Assembly (NCBI GenBank): GCA_026786335.1
Contig: JAJAYG010000528.1
Location: forward strand, 1-7,751
Direction: 5' to 3'
From: Chitinophagales bacterium
Lineage (GTDB): Bacteria; Bacteroidota; Bacteroidia; Chitinophagales; UBA10324
DNA: 7,751 nt
Below, one piece after another: positions 1 to 5,301 of the stretch (the first letter of the stretch is position 1; each line of letters opens with the position of its first letter). The notes beneath the pieces were generated by a model. The model saw only the letters and a program-made list of their open reading frames with translations. It was not told where the DNA came from and did no database searches. Position numbers and translations under genes: made by a program.

Positions 1-364
1 CAATTAACTGTGCTTCACATTTTTCAGCAATCTGCAATTGAAGCAAAATGATTTTTAAGATGGAAAATGAAGTTGATAATTGATAGCTTCTTTTTGCAAA
101 TTTTATTTCATTCCAAAAAATTTTTGAAAACAACCACTTTAAACATTTTGCTTTTTCAAGAGGTGATAGAGAGGTGTTAAGAAAGTGCGATGATGTATTC
201 AATGGCAATTCATAAATACTTTGCTGCTGCTTTTGATAACTGCAAAAAATAAAAATCGATTGAAAGTGAGCAGCTAAAAATTTAATCTCATTCTTTACAT
301 AGGGCTCGCGGTTATCAAACGGATAAAAATCGGTTAGCAGTAGTAAGTATTTCTTTTTCCCCAT
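1..364 (-). CDS. Glycosyltransferase, N-terminal part (runs off left edge)
   Basis: An open frame of 121 codons reads leftward from ATG at 364-362 and is still open at base 1, so only the N-terminus is visible. The protein begins MGKKKYLLLLTDFYPFDN and continues with REPYVKNEIKFLAAHFQSI. A hydrophobic first beta strand followed by an aromatic-Pro turn, then a [GR]EP-[FY]-x-x-NEI-x-x-L segment, is typical of the N-terminal Rossmann domain of Bacteroidota GT4-like (GT-B fold) glycosyltransferases. No catalytic C-terminal domain is present to confirm this. The gene is divergent from the hisH-like gene, with 47 bp between the two starts, and an exact TAnnTTTG element lies 19 bp upstream of this start. 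It probably belongs to the same polysaccharide locus. The start is the only ATG near the family-like N-terminus. Donor and acceptor sugars cannot be told. Confidence 0.72.
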   Translation of the reverse strand, partial: MGKKKYLLLLTDFYPFDNREPYVKNEIKFLAAHFQSIFIFCSYQKQQQSIYELPLNTSSHFLNTSLSPLEKAKCLKWLFSKIFWNEIKFAKRSYQLSTSFSILKIILLQLQIAEKCEAQLI

Positions 365-383
365 GAAAAATTGCTGATCAATA

Positions 384-412
384 CAAAAGTAACAATTGCC
401 ATCTTTGCACAA
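384..412 (-). promoter_or_regulatory. Candidate Bacteroidota promoter for the leftward glycosyltransferase
   Basis: On the minus strand TACTTTTG (391 to 384) matches the Bacteroidota -7 consensus TAnnTTTG exactly. A TTG at 412 to 410 lies 18 nt upstream, close to the usual -33/-7 spacing. Transcription would start around 378-380, leaving a leader of roughly 15 nt before the ATG at 364. The -33 element overlaps the start codon of the divergent hisH-like gene. The match is read directly from the sequence; promoter activity is inferred. Confidence 0.5.
400..407 (+). promoter_or_regulatory. Candidate -7 element for the rightward operon
   Basis: CATCTTTG matches TAnnTTTG at all but the first fixed position and is followed by CACA and then the hisH ATG at 412. 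The G lies only 4 nt before the ATG, so transcription would begin at or next to the start codon, giving a leaderless or nearly leaderless mRNA. No TTG is found at the expected -33 distance; the nearest one (371-373) is 26 nt upstream, which is too far. This is a weak call, made because the 47-bp gap must otherwise contain the operon promoter or the operon must be read from elsewhere. Confidence 0.33.
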
Positions 413-1032
413 TGATTACCATTATTGATAGCGGCATAAGTAATATTGGTTCATTGGTAAATATGCTCAGGAAGATTGGTGCACCATCATTGGTTACTAA
501 TAATCCGGAAGAAATCAAGCGTGCTGAAAAAATTATTTTACCCGGCATTGGATCCTTTGATGCAGGTATGCAGCGATTGGCTGAGCTTGATATTATCGGT
601 GTGTTAAATGAAAAAGTTATGAAAGAGAAGATTCCAACACTTGGTATTTGTTTGGGTATGCAACTGATGGCAGCCAAAAGCAGCGAGGGAAAACTACCTG
701 GATTAAATTGGTTTGATGGTGAAGTTGTTCGCTTTGATTTTTCAAAATTGAATGATGCTTCTATTAAGATTCCGCACATGGGTTGGAATTTTGTGGAACC
801 CAAAAAACCAAGCCGCTTGTTTAAAGACTTACAAAATTTACCGCGTTTTTATTTTGTTCACGGTTATCATTTTAAAGAAAAACAAAATGCCGATGTGTTG
901 GGTATTACTCAATTCGGTTATCCTTTTGCATCTGCTATTGAAAAGGAAAACATTGCCGGGGTGCAATTTCATCCTGAGAAAAGTCATAAGTTTGGCATGC
1001 AACTCTTAAAAAATTTCATTGAACAATACTAA
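412..1032 (+). CDS. hisH: HisH-like glutamine amidotransferase subunit (WbuY/HisH2 type) for sugar acetamidino formation
   Basis: A 206-residue class I glutamine amidotransferase, the normal length for HisH. It hydrolyses glutamine and hands the ammonia to a HisF-type partner in the cytoplasm. Visible motifs are the N-terminal strand and IDSGISNIGS loop, the PGIG oxyanion strand at 44-47, the nucleophile elbow GICLGMQ with Cys80, IPHMGWN at 120-126, YFVHGYHF at 147-154, and QFHPEKS with His187 and Glu189, so the catalytic triad is complete. The start at 412 places the first strand exactly as in the family. The next gene overlaps or abuts the 3' end. With a HisF-like gene and a WbpG-type gene following and no other histidine genes nearby, this is most likely the paralogue that serves surface-sugar modification (TIGR WbuY group, P. 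aeruginosa HisH2) rather than histidine synthesis. The role is inferred from context; the enzyme class is clear. Confidence 0.92.
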   Translation: MITIIDSGISNIGSLVNMLRKIGAPSLVTNNPEEIKRAEKIILPGIGSFDAGMQRLAELDIIGVLNEKVMKEKIPTLGICLGMQLMAAKSSEGKLPGLNWFDGEVVRFDFSKLNDASIKIPHMGWNFVEPKKPSRLFKDLQNLPRFYFVHGYHFKEKQNADVLGITQFGYPFASAIEKENIAGVQFHPEKSHKFGMQLLKNFIEQY

Positions 1033-1804
1033 CCAATTGCTGCCGCGTGTAATACCGGTTTTGCTTCTTAAAAACAGAGGTGAACTGGTAAAAACATTGC
1101 GGTTTAAAAATCCGGTTTACATAGGTGATCCGCTGAATGCAGTAAAGATTTTTAATGAGAAGGAAGCAGATGAAATTTTGATTCTTGATATTGAAGCATC
1201 AAAACAAAATCGTGCACCCGACTTTGAATACATCGAACAAATTGCAACAGAATGTTTTATGCCGGTAACTTATGGCGGCGCAATAAAATCAATTGAAGAT
1301 GTGCAGCGAATAATCTCATGCGGCATTGAAAAAATTTCTTTGAACACTTCAGTTTCAATTCATTTAAATCTTATTACCGAAGCGGCAAATTTGTATGGCA
1401 GTTCAAGTGTGGTTGCAGCAATTGATGTAAAAAAAGATTTGCTGGGAAGGAGAAAAATTTTTCTTCATTCCCAAAATAAAATATCCAATACTGACCCGAT
1501 CGCTTTTATAAAGCAAGCCGAAACTGCCGGTGCAGGGGAAATTTTATTACAGTCAGTTGACCGCGATGGAAGCATGAATGGCTATGATCTTGAATTCTTA
1601 AGGGAAGTTTCATCTGCAGTTTCAATTCCGGTGATTGCCTGTGGCGGAGCAGGAACATTAGAACATTTTGCTGAAGCATTGCGAGCAGGAGCATCTGCTG
1701 TTGCAGCAGGTAGTAAATTTGTTTTTTATGGCAAGCATCGCGCCGTGCTCATTAACTATCCAACCCAAGAAGAATTATTCCCATTTTTGTCGGCGCAATT
1801 ATGA
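1019..1804 (+). CDS. hisF: HisF-like ammonia-channel subunit (AglZ/HisF2/WbuZ family acetamidino modification protein)
   Basis: A 261-residue (beta/alpha)8 barrel of the HisF family. It resembles the WbuZ/HisF2 branch, with a VIPVLLLKN start where histidine HisF has a CLDVKDG-type start. Compared with Thermotoga maritima HisF as I recall it, the general base Asp11 is replaced by Leu16, while the second catalytic Asp (Asp136, in AAIDVK) and the VDRDG segment (Asp181, Asp183) remain. The gate residues Arg5, Glu46, Lys99 and Glu167 all have counterparts (Arg10, Glu52, Lys105, Glu174). This suits a protein that passes ammonia from the preceding HisH-like glutaminase to the following WbpG-type enzyme. 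There is no in-frame ATG near the 5' end. TTG at 1019 gives the longest form and a 14-bp overlap with hisH. TTG at 1037 (M-L-P-R-V-I-P) lies just after the hisH stop and fits the family N-terminus better. The stop overlaps the next start as ATGA. Confidence 0.9.
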   Translation: MNNTNQLLPRVIPVLLLKNRGELVKTLRFKNPVYIGDPLNAVKIFNEKEADEILILDIEASKQNRAPDFEYIEQIATECFMPVTYGGAIKSIEDVQRIISCGIEKISLNTSVSIHLNLITEAANLYGSSSVVAAIDVKKDLLGRRKIFLHSQNKISNTDPIAFIKQAETAGAGEILLQSVDRDGSMNGYDLEFLREVSSAVSIPVIACGGAGTLEHFAEALRAGASAVAAGSKFVFYGKHRAVLINYPTQEELFPFLSAQL

Positions 1805-2964
1805 TTGAGCCCCGCCCTTTTCAAATTTGTTCCCGCTGCATTCTCGATACTAAAGATTATCCCGAAATAATTTTTGATGAACAAGGTGTTTGCAACATTT
1901 GCCACACGTTTGATGATTTAAAAAGAAGAACTGTATTTAGTGGGGAAGAAGGAAAATTAAAATTGGAATTACTGCAGGCGGAATTACAAAACAGCAGAAA
2001 GAATAATATTTATGATTGTGTGCTGGCAGTTTCGGGAGGCGCTGATAGTTTGTATCTCGCTCACTTGTGTAAAGCCTGGGGATTAAATCCAATAGTATTG
2101 CACATTGACAATGGATGGAATTCGGAACTTTCGGTTAAGAATATTGAGAACGTAATTCGTCACCTTGGTTTTGATCTCTATACTTATGTAATTGACTGGC
2201 AAGAATTGCGTGATTTGCAACTTGCATATTTCAAAGCCGGGGTTGTTGATCTTGATATTCCCAGTGAAAATGCATTGATGGCAGCTTTCTATTTAACTGC
2301 AAAGAAATTTAAAGTGAAACACATTCTTACAGGGCATAACACGATGACTGAAGGCTGGTTGCCGCCCAATTTTGTTTCGCAATACAAATTAGATACTCGC
2401 AACTTACGTGCGATTCAAAAACAATTCGGGACGATAAAGCTTAAGAAATATCCCTCGATTGGTTTCGTCCGCCATTTTTATAATTCACGCATTAAAGGAA
2501 TCAAATTTATTAACCCGCTTAACCTTATAGATTATAGAAAGGAAGAAGCAAAGAAATTATTGGAGAAGGATTACGGCTGGCGTGATTACGGATCCAAACA
2601 TTTCGAAAATATTTTTACCAGATTTTATCAGGGTTATATTTTACCTGTAAAATTCGGAGTTGATAAAAGAAAATCACATTACTCAACGTTGATCTGCAGC
2701 GGGCAAATGAAAAGAGAAGAAGCATTGGAGTTGGTAAAACATCCACCATATCACGATCAGCAATTGATGGAAGAAGACCAGAGATTCTTGTTAAAAAAAT
2801 TAGGGATGAGCGAAGATGACTTTGCGGTTTTTATGAAACAACCCATTCGCTCACACGATGATTTTCCAAGTTATCTTCACCTCTACAGATCTTTAAGGCC
2901 TGTTATAAAATTGGTAAGGAAATTTGTTCCATCCGGTTCACAAAAAGATAAAAGCAATAAATAA
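1801..2964 (+). CDS. wbpG: N-acetyl sugar amidotransferase (WbpG/WbuX/PseA family)
   Basis: A 387-residue PP-loop ATP pyrophosphatase-type enzyme. An N-terminal cysteine knuckle has Cys10-x-x-Cys13 and Cys31-x-x-Cys34, with the family-like ILDTKDYP and FDEQGVC segments between them, and may bind zinc. The PP-loop follows as SGGADS (78-83) after the strand DCVLAV, then HIDNGW (101-106) and TGHNTMTEG (177-185). In P. aeruginosa (WbpG) and Campylobacter (PseA) such enzymes convert a sugar N-acetyl group into an acetamidino group using ATP and ammonia; the sugars are a diacetamido-mannuronate and pseudaminic acid respectively. Ammonia here should come from the two preceding proteins, and the hisH-hisF-wbpG order matches P. 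aeruginosa O5. The start overlaps the hisF stop by four bases (ATGA), suggesting translational coupling and balanced expression. Which sugar is modified cannot be read from the sequence. The symbol is given by homology of family and context. Confidence 0.9.
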   Translation: MIEPRPFQICSRCILDTKDYPEIIFDEQGVCNICHTFDDLKRRTVFSGEEGKLKLELLQAELQNSRKNNIYDCVLAVSGGADSLYLAHLCKAWGLNPIVLHIDNGWNSELSVKNIENVIRHLGFDLYTYVIDWQELRDLQLAYFKAGVVDLDIPSENALMAAFYLTAKKFKVKHILTGHNTMTEGWLPPNFVSQYKLDTRNLRAIQKQFGTIKLKKYPSIGFVRHFYNSRIKGIKFINPLNLIDYRKEEAKKLLEKDYGWRDYGSKHFENIFTRFYQGYILPVKFGVDKRKSHYSTLICSGQMKREEALELVKHPPYHDQQLMEEDQRFLLKKLGMSEDDFAVFMKQPIRSHDDFPSYLHLYRSLRPVIKLVRKFVPSGSQKDKSNK

Positions 2965-2983
2965 ACTTGAATAAGAATACATA

Positions 2984-3946
2984 ATGAGTGATAAAGAAAC
3001 ATATCTCAATTTTCCAATAAAGCACTTACCGCTCTTTCATCAACCATTTTGGCTCAATGCAGTTGCAGGCGAAAACTGGGATGTGGTAATTGTGAAAAAG
3101 GAAGATGAAGTAATTGCTACATTGCCTTATGGGTTTAAGAAAAGCAACACCGGCATCCAATTGTTCACTCCATTGCTTCCTCAGTTTCTTGGTCCGTATT
3201 TTTTAATTGAAGCAGCAACACCAAGAGAAAAACTAAATAGGGAAACAGAAATTCTTCGCTCGCTTGCTGAGCAATTACCAAAATTCTCTTCAGCCGAAAT
3301 GCGCTGGCATTTCAATTACCAAAACTGGCTGCCCTTTTATTGGAAAAAATTTAAACAGACAACGCGATACACTTATGTTATTAATAACCTGATTGATTCT
3401 CAAAAAGTTTATGATGAATTTAATGAAAAGATAAGAAGAGAAATAAAAAAAGGAGAGCAACAATTTAAAGTGAGATCAGAAAATTTAAATCTTGAAAATT
3501 TCTTTTTATTGCTTAAAAAAAATCTGGAGAAAAAAAATTATCACCTTCCTTTCAACGAATCATTTATAAGAAATCTTTATGAAGCTTGCATTGTGAATGA
3601 TGCAGGTAAAATATTTGTAGCTGAAGATGCCAACGGAAAAATAGCAGCCGCAATATTTGTGGCGTGGGATTCAACTACAGCTTATTATATCATAGGAGGA
3701 AAAGACCCTGAGATGGGAAACAGCGGTGCCATGAGTTTTCTTTTTTGGAATGCTTTTCAGCAACTCAGGAGCAAAGTTTCTTCATTTGATTTCGAAGGAT
3801 CAATGATTGAAGGAGTTGAATCATATTTCAGATCTTTTGGTGCAGTGCAGCATTCATTTTTTCAATTGAGCAAATACAATTCTTCTTTGTCATTTTTACA
3901 GCATGAAGCAAAATTCGTTTTCAATTTTCTTTTTAGAAAAAGCTGA
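2984..3946 (+). CDS. FemAB-like / GNAT-fold acyltransferase (Acetyltransf_6 type)
   Basis: A 320-residue protein with the layout of two-lobed FemAB-like GNAT proteins. The N-terminal lobe (about 15-130) carries FHQPFWLNAV and VVIVKKEDEVIATLPY. An RREIKKG basic helix (151-157) is where FemAB-like proteins usually have a conserved RRxIxKA-like segment. The C-terminal GNAT lobe has KIFVAEDANGKIAAAIFV (209-226), AYYIIGG (233-239) and the hallmark FDFEGSMIEGVESYFRSFGA (268-287). No signal peptide or membrane span is seen, so it should act in the cytoplasm. Such proteins move acyl or aminoacyl groups to amines. In a polysaccharide locus an amino-sugar acceptor is plausible but is not shown here. 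It starts 19 bp after the wbpG-type gene and ends 41 bp before the next gene, so it is probably co-transcribed. The family is fairly sure; donor and acceptor are unknown. Confidence 0.8.
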   Translation: MSDKETYLNFPIKHLPLFHQPFWLNAVAGENWDVVIVKKEDEVIATLPYGFKKSNTGIQLFTPLLPQFLGPYFLIEAATPREKLNRETEILRSLAEQLPKFSSAEMRWHFNYQNWLPFYWKKFKQTTRYTYVINNLIDSQKVYDEFNEKIRREIKKGEQQFKVRSENLNLENFFLLLKKNLEKKNYHLPFNESFIRNLYEACIVNDAGKIFVAEDANGKIAAAIFVAWDSTTAYYIIGGKDPEMGNSGAMSFLFWNAFQQLRSKVSSFDFEGSMIEGVESYFRSFGAVQHSFFQLSKYNSSLSFLQHEAKFVFNFLFRKS

Positions 3947-3954
3947 TGCGGCAA

Positions 3955-3984
3955 TTTGTTTTTCATTAACCACATTTATTTTTT
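3955..3984 (+). promoter_or_regulatory. Weak internal promoter candidate in the widest gap of the operon
   Basis: The 41-bp gap between the acyltransferase and the glycosyltransferase contains TTTG (3955-3958), an 18-nt spacer and TATTTTTT (3977-3984), which resembles TTTG-N18-TAnnTTTG but lacks the final G. The glycosyltransferase ATG follows at 3988, so any transcript would again be almost leaderless. The gap is T-rich and no hairpin is evident, so it does not look like a rho-independent terminator. Confidence 0.2.
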
Positions 3985-3987
3985 AAA

Positions 3988-5301
3988 ATGATCAAGGCGC
4001 TTATACTTGCACACGATTTTCCTCCGCTCAATTCAATTGGTGCGCGACGGCCTGCAAGCTGGTTTAATCATTTTCACGAGTTTGGTGTATATCCTGTTGT
4101 AATCGCAAAGGCATGGGGAAACAAATCTTCAAACATCAGAGATATTTTGAAACATCCGGTTACCGGTGAAACGAAGAGAGAAAAAACTGAGACCGGTGAA
4201 TTAATTATTGTTCCGGTTCGCCTATCTCCCAGTGAGAGATTGATTGTTAAACACGGAGAAAACAGTTGGGTAATCATTCGAAAGATGCTCACTTTTTTAT
4301 CATTGGTTTTTGCTTATCCTATTTTCTGGTTCGATAAGAACAGGTTAATTTATGTTGAAGCCCGGAAAATTTTAGCTACTGAGAAAATTGATTGCATCAT
4401 TGCCACAGGTGAACCGTTTATACTTTTTAAATATGCATATAAACTCAGCAAAGAATTTAAAATTCCATGGATCGCCGATTACCGCGATGGTTGGTTTCTT
4501 AACCACGTTAACCGGCAAGACAAAAGATTTGCATCCGGAATTTTAAGGTGGTGGGAATTCTGGTATGAGAAAAAATATATTCGGTCCAGCACTTTTATTA
4601 CCAGCGTAGATCCGTTGCTCTGTGAAAAACTACAGAAGCTCCATGATAAACCGGCTTATGTTGTTTACAATGGGTTTGAGAAATTTGTGGAGTCATCTGA
4701 GAATCCTGTTTTTCAATCACAAACACTACCATTAGTTCTTTCACATGCGGGCACAATTTACCCGGGGCACTCGCTGGAAGTATTGCTTGACGCAATTCAT
4801 GAACTGCATGAAGAAGGTGCAATTACACCTTCAGATATTAATATCTATTTTTTAGGCACTGATTTTTTCCCCGATCAAAAAAGCCGCTTACTTGATTATA
4901 AAAACACAATCAGGGAATACATCTTTACTACATCACGGTTACCAAATCAGGAGGTGATTAAGTTTAATTTAAAGGCAGATATTTTGTTAGTATTTACAGA
5001 AAAAAGTAATCCTGTTATACCGGCAAAAACATACGAGTATATTTCATTGCAGAAAAAAATTGTGGCGATATTAAATGACCATTCGATCCTCGAGGAATTG
5101 ATTACCAAGTTAGCAGCAGGTACCTTGATTGAAAATAAAGATGCTCTAAAATTGTTTCTTCTTCAAAAAATTGAGTTAAAAAGAAAAGGGTTGGCTTTAA
5201 CGAAATTGGTTCCGGATATTAAGGCAGCAAGTTTTTACCTTCGTAAAAATCAAACGGGAATTTTTGCTAAAGAGATAAAAAAAATTATAACCCAAAACTA
5301 A
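3988..5301 (+). CDS. Glycosyltransferase, GT-B fold (GT4-like)
   Basis: A 437-residue putative glycosyltransferase. The N-terminal Rossmann domain opens with IKALILAHDFPPLNSIGARR (2-21), the Bacteroidota-style version of the FPP-x-x-GG-x-R-x-x loop of GT4-like enzymes. IIATGEPF (137-144) and WIADYRDGW (161-169) are the usual mid-domain strands before the interdomain hinge. The C-terminal domain has LSHAGTIYPGHSLEVLLDAI (251-270) and IPAKTYEYISLQKKIVAI (344-361), the latter corresponding to the K-x-[YF]-EY donor-phosphate-binding helix. A hydrophobic stretch at about 99-115 could be a membrane-dipping segment, common in enzymes working on lipid-linked sugars. It would add one sugar to the growing repeat unit at the cytoplasmic face; donor and linkage cannot be told. 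Its stop shares one base with the next start (TAATG), suggesting coupling to the AsnB-like gene. The start is the only ATG that preserves the first strand. Confidence 0.85.
   Translation: MIKALILAHDFPPLNSIGARRPASWFNHFHEFGVYPVVIAKAWGNKSSNIRDILKHPVTGETKREKTETGELIIVPVRLSPSERLIVKHGENSWVIIRKMLTFLSLVFAYPIFWFDKNRLIYVEARKILATEKIDCIIATGEPFILFKYAYKLSKEFKIPWIADYRDGWFLNHVNRQDKRFASGILRWWEFWYEKKYIRSSTFITSVDPLLCEKLQKLHDKPAYVVYNGFEKFVESSENPVFQSQTLPLVLSHAGTIYPGHSLEVLLDAIHELHEEGAITPSDINIYFLGTDFFPDQKSRLLDYKNTIREYIFTTSRLPNQEVIKFNLKADILLVFTEKSNPVIPAKTYEYISLQKKIVAILNDHSILEELITKLAAGTLIENKDALKLFLLQKIELKRKGLALTKLVPDIKAASFYLRKNQTGIFAKEIKKIITQN

Noticed and set aside
378..803. Leftward 141-codon open frame
   Set aside because: It lies almost wholly antisense to the well-supported hisH-like gene, has low-complexity Ser/Ile/Phe-rich composition and matches no family I know. 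It is a shadow of the real frame.
752..1009. Rightward 85-codon open frame in another frame of hisH
   Set aside because: It overlaps the catalytic part of the HisH-like protein in a different frame; the composition (Leu/Phe/Cys runs) is that of a shifted reading of that gene.
412..1804. Histidine biosynthesis operon (hisH-hisF)
   Set aside because: No hisA, hisB, hisI or other histidine genes adjoin; the HisF protein lacks the Asp11-type general base; and a sugar amidotransferase overlaps hisF. The sugar-modification paralogues fit better.
3947..3987. Rho-independent terminator in the 41-bp gap
   Set aside because: There are T runs but no GC-rich inverted repeat before them, and the next gene reads the same way in the same functional cluster.
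4598..4822. Leftward 74-codon open frame inside the glycosyltransferase gene
   Set aside because: It is a shadow of the coding frame on the other strand, with no family resemblance.
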